Positions 22,660 to 34,680 are shown, counted from the stretch's first letter. The stretch is 64,000 nucleotides of DNA from Acanthosepion esculentum (GCA_964036315.1 OZ038492.1:42494022-42558021); one strand, 5' to 3'. The notes: a model not told the origin generated them from the letters alone. Program-made: numbers and translations.

Positions 22660-23180
22660 CAATTTCTACCCTTAATTACATTCATCTGAATTTATTTGGC
22701 ATTTCACCATCTTAAGTGCAACAGACGTTCCGAAAATAATGTCTCGCATTTACTTCTGAGGACACTACAGCTAATACATTAATATCGTTTGACAGAGATA
22801 GTTTACAGCAACGAACCGAATGTTTTTCAGCATAGCCACCGCAATTGCCTATGTGATTGACCCGATATTCATTACGTGGTTTGATTACCGTGCAATGTGT
22901 TTTATCATACACTGTTGAAACGCCTCACCCTTAAAGTTAGGGGAGTGATTTCCGTTTAATTTTTCCGTTTTCCATTCATAGTTTTCCTTCTCTTAGACTG
23001 GTTGCCATTCAATACTAGAGAGTTCAGTTTAACCTACTATTTATCCCTTAACTACGAAATTGGAAGAAGAGATGGATTCACGCCTTTTCCAATTGTGTTA
23101 ATGCAATAGTGATCGCAACAGACTAGTCTGGAATTTGAAATCGATTCGCCCGATAACTTCCCTCACCTGGATCGATAAAT
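22660..23180. other. Unassigned spacer
   Basis: No recognisable structure. Confidence 0.4.
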
Positions 23181-23212
23181 CTTGCCTCACATTCTTCTCT
23201 CCTTCCTCCAAG

Positions 23213-23290
23213 TACTGCTGCTGCTGCTACTACTGCTACTACTACTAATAATAATAATAGTAGTAATAATAAAAAGAATAATAATAATAA

Positions 23291-23321
<31 letters not shown>

Positions 23322-23393
23322 AAGAAGAAGAAGAAGAAGAAGAAGAAGAAGAAGAAGAAGAAGAAGAAGAAGAAGAAGAAGAAGAAGAAGAAA
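23213..23393. repeat. Compound trinucleotide array (CTG/CTA/ATA/AGA)n
   Basis: Successive runs: CTGCTGCTG..., CTACTA..., ATAATA..., then about 100 uninterrupted bases of AGA from about 23290. The poly-Arg and poly-Leu ORFs are artefacts. Confidence 0.95.
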
Positions 23394-23399
23394 AATATA

Positions 23400-24740
23400 A
23401 CTTAAAGAAATACTAAAAATTTTTACACACATTACGAAGAGCTTTATCTATGTAAAATGTGTGTAATGTTGAACAAAAAAAAAGAAAAAAGATCAGTGGA
23501 AGATGTCATGAAGCCATTTTTAACCTTAGATTTCTGAGTGGGACCCGGAAGCAAATGTGCATATGAAAGTAACCCAAGGAAGTAATAATAATAAGCGGTT
23601 CCAATGAGCCGAGCAAGAAGACTTAACGAAAATAACAGGAATAAGAGAGATTATGCAGACGACAGCACTAGTGAAGACAGCAAAACTACTAAAGTAAAGA
23701 CGGTATTAATAAGAGGATTTGCTGTCATTTGATCCCCTATGTAAACAACGAGTTACAACTTTTTCGAAATTAAATATTTCAGTTCACTTTCATTTCCTAT
23801 GTAAAAATGTGTATATAAAAAAACAAAACGAATCCATTTTTCTCTGTATCAAAAACTAACTTTTCTCCTCATATCAAATTTATAACTGAAGTTGGCATCT
23901 CTCAAAATAATTTATAATTTCAAGTTGGTAATTGGCTGAAAAAAAATGAAATTTAATTTTCCTATTTATAAATCCAGGCGGTTACATTTTTCTCAAGATA
24001 TAAATCCGAGTAATGAAGGCATTAGATTAAAAAAGATAGATAAATTAAAATAAATAAAATACTTCCATAACAATAGATAGACAAGAACAATCAATGATTA
24101 GTTTTTAACATAAATTTAGATTTTAGTCTGATAGTTAACAACTATAACCATTACAATAAAATATACTTTATGCCATACACTGTATTTCATTATAATAATT
24201 ATGGGCTCTATAAATGTAACAATTATAATATGAAATCTTCTTCCTTATCATTTTCTCTTGGTATTCCGACTCTTTTTGCAATTTATGCAATTATTATTTT
24301 CCTGTGTTCATTTTTAATAACAATTGGTCGACTAGAGATTCTAACCCCTCTTCGTAATTCTTACTTGCTTCCGGTTTTGATTGATTTCTTTTGTTTGTCT
24401 AGCTTACCTTAGTTGCCTACGTAATAATTTTTCTCATTTTCTGCTTCTTATCTTCCCTTGATTCTCATCGCTTTATGATGACAAGTACGTTTTTAATTGG
24501 TGCGACTGAAAAAGGATGTATCTTCAAATTCACATCCTTTATTTTTACATATTGTAAAGACAAAAGTATGCAAGTGTAGGCTTTAACAAAGCTTTATTCA
24601 ACTGAAAATACAAAGTTCGCGTATATTGCCCTTTTGTAGTCCAAGTAAATAGAAATAATTCTCTCAAAGAGGAGAGTGACGAAACAAGAGGAGACCACTC
24701 GTGATTATTGATAACCCATGCATTTTTATGCATTGTTGTA
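23400..24740. other. Unassigned AT-rich region
   Basis: No gene recognised. A small perfect hairpin lies at 24512-24541 (AAAGGATGT paired with ACATCCTTT). Confidence 0.4.
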
Positions 24741-24744
24741 CGAT

Positions 24745-24960
24745 GTTCCTCTAGTTAAGCTTTTTACTGTTAGAACACGTCCTGTCACTTCCGCAGAGTC
24801 GAATCATTTTCATTTCCTCCGTATTCCAAATATGAATAGAAAGTTCCACTCAGAGAGTTTTTTTTCTCAAGAAGTACTACTTGATGGTTTTTTCTCTGAT
24901 CACTGCAATCTTAAAGGCTCCAAGTCAAGGGTCAATTGATATTTATGATCTTCATGCTTC
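24745..24960 (+). mobile_element. LINE-F C-terminal fragment
   Basis: Translation shows LFTVRTRPVTSAESNHFHFL, RIPNMNRKFHSESFFS, then SDHCNLKGSKSRVN. This is the C-terminal signature of another Jockey/CR1-like LINE, related to the fragment at 63.7-63.9 kb (PDHYVLFKSRVDRYLSYI). No RT domain is present. Confidence 0.65.
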
Positions 24961-24969
24961 TCTTTATAA

Positions 24970-26325
24970 TCTTCCTACTACCTACTTTGTCACTCATCTC
25001 ACACCTTACACATCAGAACTATTTGAACAGGAACATTCTACCGTGAGTGGCCCTCGAGCCTTTTATTTCGTGAATTTTAATATCCATGTTTCTTTTCTTC
25101 TACCACTGACCGAAAGTAATGCCGTTTGTTTAACTGAGAATCATTTTTATTTTTTAACTTGTAAGTTTTTCCTTATACATTAATTTTGGTTTCGTATTTC
25201 CGTATCTTTTTTAACTTATTTCTTTTTCTTACTCCTATTTTAATTCGCGTAACTTAATCCAGGACTGGAATATAAGAACGGCTCCACACATCGTTGTCTT
25301 CTTCTTTTGAATTTACTAATTAATTCTCTCACCACAATACTTTTCGCCTTTACGATTTTTTTAACTTTAGTATATCTTAATCATTTCTCCTTTTTCATCC
25401 AATCTCAGTCACTTTATTCATAGACATTTTATTCTTCTTTGTTTCTCCCTTCTCCTTTTTTTTTAAAGAAATATTTCCCTTGTTTTTTTAGCTTTTTCAT
25501 TTATATTACTTTTTTTGTTTTCATTCCTTTTTGGAGGTAATAATACCACATAGCTGTAATCTAGAACAGGGAGTTAAGCGTAACTTCACTCGCCATTGAT
25601 TCTAGTGAGGGCAGTTAACACTTTATGTTAGACATTATCACTTCTTTTTCTTTTTCTTCTTCCCTGGCTTCTTCGTCTTCACTTTGCTATTCCTTACAGA
25701 TTTTTTTCCCTTAGAATCTACGTCTCTTTCTTAATTTACATTTTTCTTTCCTTTTTCTTTTATTTAAACCGCCATGTTTTAAGCTTTTCATCTGTATTAG
25801 TTCATTTTTCCCATCCGAATTCAAACTTCTCATTACTTCTCTTTGTCGTCGGTTAATTCTTGCCCACAACTGACGCTCTCCTGCTCCGCGAGGTAAGCCT
25901 GACCAATCACGTTCAGCTATTGATATGCAGATCGCCATTCTCAACGTTTCTGAATTTTGGCAGGGAAAAACCTTTTCGCCTTACGGCTTCTTCTGTTTGC
26001 CACGGAAGATTTGGTGCGGGGGAGACAATTCGGATCAGCGAAACAATATCAATGGAGAGAGAGGACACTGTTTATCCACAGAACTGAGCAACCTATCGCT
26101 GCAGTCAATAAATAGTTTGGTTGCAGGATAAGATGCTAATGAAATTTTATTTTTTACTTTGCAATGATATAAAATCTGTATTGTGATAAAACTATTTTTC
26201 TCGGGGAAGCAAACATATATGTGTAATGTTCTGGAAAATGCAGTTGCAAAAAAGGATAAAGAAAATATGAAATCATTTTTTTATCTTAAATAAAATATAT
26301 GTAAGAAAGTCTAAACTCTTAATTT
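24970..26325. other. Unassigned AT-rich region
   Basis: ORFs at 25711-25944(-) and 25860-26131(+) overlap on opposite strands at 25850-26100, a stretch richer in G+C than its flanks, but neither shows a recognisable domain. Confidence 0.4.
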
Positions 26326-26329
26326 AAAT

Positions 26330-26620
26330 GGCCAATATAGTTTTTAAATGTCAATACGAACCAAAAGTCAATGTTAACTTTTCTCGCCTGTATAACTCCC
26401 TTCTTATTTCTTTCTTCCTAGCCGCCTACAATCTTCAAAAATTTAAATGCAGCGCCAATCGACATATTCTCTCTTCCAAAAAAACACTTTTCTTTCATTG
26501 TCCTTTCTTCTCGTTTCACCTCACTAAAGTCTTCTTATTCTCTTTCACTCATAGTAACCCCTTGCGTCCTTGTGGACTTATCGTCTTGCTTGCGTTGAGA
26601 TGATTAAAAGAAAAGTAATT
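26330..26620 (+). mobile_element. LINE-A C-terminus and 3' UTR
   Basis: Decayed frames show YNLQKFKCSANRHILSS and the terminal ACCCCTTGCGTCCTTGTGG followed by GAGATGATTAAAAG. Confidence 0.7.
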
Positions 26621-26624
26621 TGAA

Positions 26625-27265
26625 ATTCTATATTAACTAGCACTAGAGTCTCTTGTCTCAAGGAATCACACCAGTGAATGAAAACTGAAGAATTTAAAAA
26701 TCTATAGATATAAAATATATTTTTCCGGAGAATAATCATTTACATCAACTATCTTCCTCTTAGTGATTATAGTCAGAATTCAGAACAGGTTACTAATTAA
26801 GACGGGAGGCATCTGAAGAATATATTACCATAGGAATGGAAAGGAATAAGAAAATGAAATTAATTAGAATGAAAAATATAACTTAAGCATGTAGGACACA
26901 GGGTAAATTCAAAATCTCTTCGGACACAAGAAATAATACTTTTTTATCATTTTAACCCAAGCAAAGCCATAATGTCACTAAGAAGCAGGCGGTCACAAAA
27001 AGTGAAAGATAACGAGAAGACATCAGTGAGGGAAAGTACAATAAAGGAACAGGATCTAGAAGGGAAGATAACTATTGACGTTGCTTTAAAACTTTTAAAG
27101 GTTGCTGGTGGGAAGGAAGCAAGAAATTGGAAGGAAGTTCGACAGGCGACAACCGAGAGAAAATAAATTACTAGAGTATAACTGACGGTTGCCTCTATCT
27201 AGTTCAACAGTGAAACAATGAGACCTAGTTGCCAATCTAGTAGCAGCCTTAAATTCATTACCAAG
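26625..27265. other. Unassigned spacer with a 64-codon ORF
   Basis: The ORF at 26972-27166 is charged (MSLRSRRSQKVKDNEK...) and shows no known domain. No splice or promoter evidence. Confidence 0.3.
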
Positions 27266-27269
27266 GAGG

Positions 27270-27590
27270 AAAGCGCATCATTACATCGATGCAGATCAAT
27301 CGTTAACAAACTGATCTATAAGATCATTCCTAACAATGCAGATTTGATTGAAACTTAGAGAATTCACTTATGGCTGTTATGCCATAGCAAGCTCAACCTA
27401 AAAAATAATTGTGGAACGTACATTGATGAGAATCAATCGTTAGGAATCTGATAAAGAAGTCCATTCCTAACTTAGCAGATTTGATTGAAACTTAGAGATT
27501 TTCACTTTGTGTCATACTAATCTCAACTTAGCAAATGTCAACAACTGAACTAATATTTTGGTTTATTAATTACGTAATCACTTAAAATGT
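27270..27590 (+). repeat. Dispersed repeat R4 with a tandem duplication
   Basis: Two diverged units of about 125 bases: AGATCAATCGTTAACAA... and GAATCAATCGTTAGGAA..., each followed by CATTCCTAAC and GCAGATTTGATTGAAACTTAG. The second continues into CTGAACTAATATTTTGG, matching the inverted R4 at 17.1 kb. Confidence 0.6.
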
Positions 27591-27599
27591 TTATGTAGT

Positions 27600-28260
27600 T
27601 CAGGCACTAAGAAAACAGCACATCAAACAATTGTCATCTGATTTTCTACATATATTTTCATTATTTGGAGAAAAGACAAGTCATGTCTTGGCTGTGGAAA
27701 GAGACTGAAGTAGAGATGAAAGCTCAGGACTTACGACTTTTAAATAATAGTAATACTAATAGTAATATATGAACGTGCGGTTAGTGTATCGTTTATCGGT
27801 ATGAAAAATTAGATGTCATTTTCGATAGCGGTCGATTGTATTTTGTTCAATACGCACTAAAGCCTTTGGAAAAAATGTTATGGATCCGTTGTCCTCCAGT
27901 TACGTGTCAAATAGCAGCAAAAGCTGAGTCCATTTTATCTTGGTGGATGGGTGTTTCGAGACTCCGAAGTAGTGTGCATTTTCTGTTATCAGTTGTATCG
28001 AAAAACCGAACTGATTCTACGCAAAACTTTATTAGTATAATCAAATCACATGAGACCGAAAATCAAGTCAACCAATAAAGACGACTGACAAAATACTAAT
28101 AGTTTTTATTCACTTGTGTCTTACATTCGCAAAAGTACTTTGTTTTCTGGACATAAAATATGTAAAAACTGCCCGAATATTCTATATGTCCGAGCCCTTT
28201 CGTCTGTTCTATTAGGCATTATCAAGGATATTTTTCTGTTTTTATTTTTAAACTGAATAC
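27600..28260. other. Unassigned spacer with an 80-codon ORF
   Basis: The ORF at 27836-28078 has no recognised domain. Confidence 0.3.
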
Positions 28261-28261
28261 G

Positions 28262-28512
28262 CATAATTTAATCAAATCCATTACATTCATTTACGTGCTA
28301 AATACCCTTGTGAAAGAGATGAATCCTCTTATTCTCCCCTCCAGCTATGGGTAAATTGCAGAACAGACCGGGTTCTATAGCCTTGGATGGCAACTGGTCT
28401 TCTGAAGACAGAAATGGCAAACTACTGCGGAAAAAACAGCCTCGTCAGTCATGTATCGAAAGGTACATGATCGCCTATCGTGTATCACGCGTGGCACATA
28501 ACTGACTGTGGG
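28262..28512 (+). mobile_element. SINE-1, head-truncated
   Basis: Starts at TCCATTACATTCATTTACG, carries the core CCAGCTATGGGTAAATTGC, the GAAA-loop hairpin at 28449-28470 and the 3' end CACATAACTGACTG. It runs almost directly into a (TA)n tract. Confidence 0.75.
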
Positions 28513-28518
28513 AAATTT

Positions 28519-28521
<3 letters not shown>

Positions 28522-28565
<44 letters not shown>
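28522..28565. repeat. (TA)n microsatellite
   Basis: About 43 bases of TA dinucleotides immediately 3' of SINE-1. Confidence 0.98.
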
Positions 28566-28571
<6 letters not shown>

Positions 28572-28939
28572 ATGGTCTATTATTTATTGTAATTTTATTG
28601 TATTTTACTTCACATTTCTATGCCATCCTATTTCCAAATGTTATTCTATATTTTTGTATTGCTGAAAAAATAAGTTTTACAATCCCGATTTCTTTAGTTA
28701 GTAGTAGACATCAGGACTTACAAGTCATTACATATGAATTTTTTTTCCAATGTTTTTACTGGTTAATAGGAGTATATAAGCTCACTTATCGTCCAGTTCG
28801 CACTCCTTCCATGTCTACTGAACAGTAGTAGATGATCATCCTTTGTTCAGGATATTGTTTACTGTTTCTCTTTCTTTCTAATACCAGGGCCACAATGACT
28901 TAACTGTCTTAACTCTTTGGTGATAAGACTAACCTATGG

Positions 28940-29180
28940 TTGTGACTTTCCATTATGTGGGCACCGGGTTGTCAGTTTGCTAGCTGGATTTTCCGTCTAG
29001 TCGTTAGGAGACCGACCTCTTTGGTAGCGCTGAGAGAGGCTGCTCCGATCAACGGTCGCATAATATCGGAGTATCTGTAGTGCCATGGCGCGCATGGGTA
29101 GATGTCACTGCATGTATTTCCGGTGGCCAACCTTCAGGTCACATTATGCCCTGCTCTCAACTACGTACTGGCGGATTTGC
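28940..29180 (+). repeat. Dispersed repeat R5, copy a
   Basis: Shares with 41.05-41.30 kb the order ACCGGGTTG.CAGTTT, GATCAAC.G.CGCATAATA, GTGCCATG.CGCG and TGTC.CTGCA. No tRNA-like head or coding sequence seen. Confidence 0.5.
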
Positions 29181-29289
29181 ATTGTCATTGACGACAGATA
29201 GTGACAATTATGGTGTTTTTTCTATCCTCAAAATATCTCATGGAAATCACAGCAAAAAGAAATAAAACTAAACCAGCTAAAAAACAAAA

Positions 29290-29314
29290 ATCACACACAC
29301 ACACACACACACAC
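29290..29314. repeat. (CA)n microsatellite
   Basis: Short run immediately upstream of the LINE-A endonuclease region. Confidence 0.9.
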
Positions 29315-29315
29315 T

Positions 29316-32095
29316 CGACGTCAATCTGTCTTTCTGTAATATTCCTGGTATCCGTTCCAACTTCTTCAGCGTAGAATATTTTCTCCTGGAAAAGTCGCCA
29401 CATATCCCTTCCCTCTGGGAAACCAACTTTAATTCTTCCATTGTTATCAATGAATTCCTGGTTGCAGCTATCATCCCCTTTGACGAAATGATTTCAACAT
29501 TCAGATGCATGGCCTTGTTGTTTACATCCGGGATAATCTTCCGATGGCCTGGGAATTTTCTCTCGAGGCCGCTGAATAATATTTCACTATCAAACTCTAT
29601 AAGTTATCTCTTTTCGTTTCCCTCTTCCAAAGACTGCAGTATATTAGAAGCAATAGCTTCCAGTACAGAAAAGGCACTTTCTCTCCATCCATCTACGAAC
29701 ATCTTTGTCTTCGGTGGCTTTAATGCTCAACACAACTCGTTGCTGAAATATTCTAAAGGTACTGATCTTGCCGGTTTAAAGGCATTAACTTTTTTACGTT
29801 GCCCAGTCCCTCACTCAAATCATGGACTTCCTTATTCGTTTCCCTAACCAAACTGAGCAACATGCTTCTCTGTTGGATATGATATTTACCTCCTCTCCCC
29901 GCTCTTACCAAGTTTCACAATACTGCCCTCTTGGTAACTCAGATCACCCTGTGGTAGCTATTGATATTTCCTTCCAAGCATCCATTAAAACGGAACCCCC
30001 TATCCATTAGACCTCTTTCCGGTACCTGCATGCTGATTGGAACTCATTCCGGGATTTTATTCTTGACACCTCTTGAACTGGCATCTTCAACCTCCCAATT
30101 GAAAATTGCGCCATGGAAACTTTAATCCCTTCTCAGAAAAACCAGGTGAAGCCTCAATCCTCTCCATGGTTCACACCAGCATGCTCAGCCGCCAGAGCAC
30201 AAAGGAGCCACTATTCCCGGCTATACCATCGTGACAGCTCTCGTCATAACAGGTGCCTATATTCTACTGCTCGTAACAAATATAAACGAGTCCTCGAAAA
30301 CGTTAAAGCCTCCAACAACTTTGACTTTTGTGACTACTGGCTTCTCTGTAATAAATAAGTGAAATAACTCTATTCCTCACCCTTCAATTAATTTGAGGTG
30401 TTAACATCCTCTGTTGATAAAGTTGAACACTTTGTAATAAATTCTCCTCAAACTCTACTTTTGAATGATCTGGAGTTTCCCTGTCTAAATTCCCACTTAG
30501 AATTGATTCTCTGTTGAGTGATATGCATATAACCCCTTCCATGGTTTCTGCTATCATCTCTAACCATCATCCCCACAAAGCATGTGGACCCGATGGCATC
30601 CCTGTAATAGACACTAATAAATGTGATACCGAAGTAGCTCTTGTTCCCTGTAAGCTGTATAATAAATGTCTCGCCGCCACTTGCTTTCCTGCTTATGGAA
30701 ATCATCGCCTGTTGTTCCAGTTTTTTAAGTACTGTGGGGAACACTCAGACCCATCCAACTATCGGCCTATTAGCTTTCTGTCACTTTTGGGGAAATTCCT
30801 AGAAGCCCTAATCAATGGTGAATTGGTCCATTATCTATAATCACAGGGCATTTTCTCAGACAAGCAATACAGCTTTCATTTGTCCAAATCAACTGCTTAT
30901 GTAATAACGATTATGGCGTAAAGAGTCTATCATGCTCTAAAGAAAAACGCTGAAGCTCGGGACATCTCAAAACAGGGTCTGGTATTCAGGTCTTTTCTAT
31001 AAGCTGAAAAGCTACGATATCTCAAGGCACGTTTTTGATCTGATCGAGTCTTTCCTGACAGATCGTGAAATGAATGTTGTCCCGAACTGGCACTTGTCTA
31101 CATACTTTCGTATTAATGTAGGTGTCCCCCCGGGTCTCCATCCTTGATCTTACGCTATTTTTAATCTTCATTAACGACCATCCCGATGACATCAGCTCTC
31201 ACCTTGTCATCTACGCTGACGACATTGGCATCTTACTCTTGCCTCGATAGAAAGGCTGATCAGTCAGACAAGATCAAATTGGCAGCACAAAACTACCTCA
31301 AGATCGTTGTTAACAGTAGCAAAAGATGGCGTGTCAATTTTAACGCCTCCAAAACTAAACTTATCTCCATTAATCATCTGAGTGACCCCTCTCTGAATTA
31401 CATCACTACAGCTGATGCTACTCTCCAAGAAAATGACTCATTGCGACTTCTCGTGCTATCGTTCTCAGCTGACATGAGGTCGAAAGACTACATTGAATTC
31501 ATCGCTAAATCAGCTGCAAAGAGAGTCGATTCACTGTCGCGCGAGATAATTTTTCGATCCGGAATCTATGTTTCATATCTATGTCTACCATTCGTCCATG
31601 CTTATAATATTGCTGACATATATGGTCCGGTTCCCCTGCTATTTACCTGAGCTTCTTGATAAGATCCAAAGAAGTATCAGTAATATTATTGGTCCTGATC
31701 TGGCGGTTCGTCTTCGGTCACTTGCTCATCGCCGAAAGATTGCCTGTCTGTACCATTTTTATAAATATTTTCATGGTAATTTCTCAGATGATCTCTTCGC
31801 TATGGTATCTAGACTGTATGGATTTAAACGCAATACTCATCAATTTACAGTTGAACTAGCAAGATGTAGCCGTAACTTTTATCTGGCACTTCTCTTTTGT
31901 GGAAATCACTTCCGGCCCCATGCTTTCTAACCAACTTTAACAACTTAAAATGTCTACTGTCCTACTGATTGGTCTTTTCTTTCTCCTCTTTACTAATGTT
32001 TCTGTTCTTAATTCCTCCACACAATGTAACCCCTTGCGCGCTAGTGGCTGTACTGCCTTGCTTGGAGTGATACCGATTTAAACAAATACCACATT
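29316..32095 (+). mobile_element. LINE-A: near full-length EN-RT element, frameshifted
   Basis: The most complete LINE here. Its apurinic-like endonuclease region (about 29330-30010) shows NIPGIRSNFFSVEYFLLEK, VFGGFNAQHN (active enzymes have GDFNAHH) and LGNSDHPVV. An SPWFTPAC linker follows near 30160. The RT region (30510-31260) shows KACGPDGIPV, DPSNYRPISFL, and VIYADDIGIL at about 31206-31235, with both catalytic aspartates kept. The C-terminal part has LLDKIQRSISNIIGPDLA and HRRKIACLYHFYKYFHGNFS. The tail ends CCCCTTGCGCGCTAGTGG. At least several frameshifts and stops break it, so it cannot make one polyprotein. A (TA)n tract follows. Confidence 0.85.
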
Positions 32096-32106
32096 ACATT
32101 CAGCTT

Positions 32107-32107
<1 letters not shown>

Positions 32108-32158
<51 letters not shown>
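32108..32158. repeat. (TA)n microsatellite
   Basis: About 50 bases of TA between the LINE-A tail and the next inverted-repeat element. Confidence 0.98.
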
Positions 32159-32159
<1 letters not shown>

Positions 32160-32163
<4 letters not shown>

Positions 32164-32354
32164 ATATAGTCTTAAAGTGTGCTATATTTATGAGGTAAAG
32201 TGCTCAATATCAGAGATAGAGCGTGTGTAAATATAAAAGTGGACATGGAAGTCAGCACTTAGAGGCGACAGTCTGTTCCATGCTAGTGCAATCGTCAGGC
32301 GACTGCACTAGCATGAAACAGACTGTCGCCTCTAAGTGATGACTTCCATGTCCA

Positions 32355-32357
<3 letters not shown>
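32160..32357. mobile_element. Inverted-repeat element with hammerhead-like core (family H3)
   Basis: Left arm 32241-32298 and right arm about 32300-32355 are near-perfect reverse complements around a very short loop. Read on the minus strand the left arm has CTGACGA (32298-32292), a TGC/GCA stem and GGAA where a hammerhead needs GAAA, so the core is mutated. The right arm keeps GAAACAGACTGTCGCC but lost the CTGANGA part. A single-copy segment (32160-32240) matches 51.92-52.0 kb. The element is bounded by (TA)n on both sides. Confidence 0.75.

Positions 32358-32386
<29 letters not shown>
32358..32386. repeat. (TA)n microsatellite
   Basis: Short TA run directly after the right arm. Confidence 0.95.
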
Positions 32387-32391
<5 letters not shown>

Positions 32392-32499
32392 GATACTGGT
32401 AACAAATTTAATCCAAAGATGTCCTAAAAAAAGGTTTTTGCACTTTGTCATACACTGTTTCCTCATAAAGTTCTTTATATATAATTTTTTTAGATATCG

Positions 32500-32600
32500 T
32501 TATCTCATATATATATAATATGATAGGATAAACAACAAGTAGGAAACAGATCTTAATCTAACATAGTTCACTTTCTAAATCTTCATCAGAGATCAAGATA
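32500..32600 (-). mobile_element. Degenerate hammerhead-like core with AT tail
   Basis: Minus strand: CTGATGA at 32589-32583 and GAAA at 32575-32572 with only seven bases between, too short for stem II. The downstream side reaches TATATATA near 32508-32519. Kept as a decayed member of the series. Confidence 0.35.
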
Positions 32601-32816
32601 GAAATGCTAAAAATTGGTAAAAAGCAGAGGCGCAGATTGGTAATATGTTGCGTTTTGCTATTTATTATTGATTAGATATGTGGCACGTGTAATGAAGTAA
32701 AATATAATATTCAGATATGTATGACAAACTTTCTGGACGCTAGAGTGTGTAAAAATTAGTGAGATGCAGTAGTATGTTTTTATTGGTTATTTCTTATTGG
32801 TATATATACGTGTCTT

Positions 32817-32825
<9 letters not shown>

Positions 32826-32848
<23 letters not shown>

Positions 32849-32862
32849 CGCGTGTGTGTATT
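32826..32862. repeat. (TA)n-(GT)n microsatellite
   Basis: Short TA then GT run. Confidence 0.9.
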
Positions 32863-33034
32863 AAAACAAAATGATTGACGTCAGTTTTCCAATATTTTTC
32901 AACATATAGAGAAGGGCACCATTTTAGAAAAGACATTATTTAACAATGTTCCACACTATTTCTCTATATTATTGAACATTTTTAAGCACTGTGTTTTCTT
33001 TTTTCCTCAAGGGTCATTAATAAAAAAAAATTAT

Positions 33035-33700
33035 TTCTATGTGCCGTGTCCTTTCAGGACGTAGGCGATCATTATTCTCTCCCTCCCTCTATCTCTTGCT
33101 GCTCTCAACAAGTTCCTTCCCTCTACCACCTCCCCCAGAATACGTTCTGTCATACACTAGCTTAAGGCCGCCAGGTGTGTCATGCGCCGTTTTCCCTTGT
33201 CCCTCTCTTCCTCAATTCGACCCGTGAGTATCAGATTCTCCAGGCCCGCCTTCCTCATTATCTGCCCCAGGAACTTCAGCTGCCTCTTCCTGATGTTAAA
33301 TATAACCTTTCTCCTTGTTTGCCTCCTCTCTGAGACCTCATCGTTGCTCACACGCTCGGTCCATATACTTAGCATCCGTAGAAGCCTTCTGTAGAACCAC
33401 ATCTCCGTCGCCTTGAATCTCTTCTACATCTTTGACGAAATCGTCCAACATTCGCTGCCGTAAAGAAAGACAGATATCACGGAAAAGCTCAGTATTCTTT
33501 TCTTCGTTACCAAAGAAATCCTCCTGTCTCGCAATACTCTTTCCAGCCTTTGCGTTCTTGGCCATCCCGTCTACTGATCTCAGTATCGCACTTACCGTCC
33601 TCTTTCAGAACGCTTCCCAGATATTTAAACTTCCGCGTCTGCGTGATTCTAGTGTTCCCGACGTGAAAATCACATTTCGGACTTATTCTTTTAAGCACTA
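33035..33700 (-). mobile_element. RTE-C C-terminal region and 3' end
   Basis: Minus frames, from 33700 downward: KCDFHVGNTRITQTRKFKYL, then KEDGKCDTEISRR, a frameshift, MWFYRRLLRMLSIWTERVSN, RKRQLKFLGQIMRKAGLENL and ILTGRIEEERDKGKRRMTHL. The 3' UTR includes GGACGTAGGCGATCAT near 33060. Split into three frames. Confidence 0.8.
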
Positions 33701-33754
33701 ACTTTTATGACTGAATAATTGAAAATTTCAATGTTTTTTTTTGTTTCTTTTAAT

Positions 33755-34680
33755 ATAGTATAAAAATAGTAAAGGAACAGAAAATGGTAACTATATAAAA
33801 ATAGAATGGGGTGTAAGTCAAGGATGTGTCTTCTCACCAGATTTGATCAATCTTTACAATGAGAGAATTAGAATTCCGATCAATATTCATTATTGCCGGC
33901 TACAATCTTAACAACTTAAGATATGCAGATGACACAGTATTGATAGCAGACAAAGAAAAGAAACAACAAGGTGTCCAACAGAAGTTAGTAAAGAAAAGAG
34001 AGAAGAAATGACTAAACATCAATTGTAAGAAGACAGATTGTATGGTTGTCCGCAAAAAAGAAGAGCACAACATACGAATTACAAATTGGCGATGCGAGAA
34101 TCAAGTCAACAATTTAACCGAAAACCGAACAGACACTGAGAGAGGAAAAGGAACCTTACAAATGTTAAACAAAGTATGAGGAAACAGGAAAAACTTGTTA
34201 GAAACAAAGAAAATGTATTGCGTTTTTATTTAATATACGTCCTCTTATGTGACAGTGAATGCTGGAAAATCTCAACTCAGATGATGAAGTGATTTAAGCA
34301 ACAGAAATGTGGTTCTACAGAAGGATGCCGAGAATGCCCTGGGCTGAAGTTGTGAGCAGTAACGAAGTTTTATGGAAAATAGAAACAAAAAGTGCAACAT
34401 ATTTAGCATCAGAAAGAGACAGTGAAAATTTCTGATATACATAATGAGGAAAGATGGCTTAGAAATTTTAAGCCTGGCAAGACCTATTAAAGGGAAAAGG
34501 GGCAGAGGAAAGCAGCATCACCTACCTGAAGAGCTTGAGTAAATAGTTTACAGAACGGCATTTAGGTGAGATAGCGTAAAGACAAAATTTACTAGGAGCT
34601 GTAAAGGGCAGGAAATTGTGGAGAGCCATAATCACACACGTCCTAAATAGACACAGCATATAGGAGAAGAAGCATGTTTA
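33755..34680 (+). mobile_element. RTE-C reverse transcriptase to 3' end
   Basis: Reading + strand: GVSQGCVFSPDLINLY (RT motif), then LRYADDTVLIA with YADD intact at 33922-33933, then INCKKTDCMVV, EMWFYRRMPRMPWAEVVSSN, and KKFLIYIMRKDGLEIL before a 3' UTR with AGAGCCATAATCACACACGTC. Multiple stops and frameshifts. Its 5' end faces the 5' end of the minus-strand copy at 33.0-33.7 kb. Confidence 0.8.
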
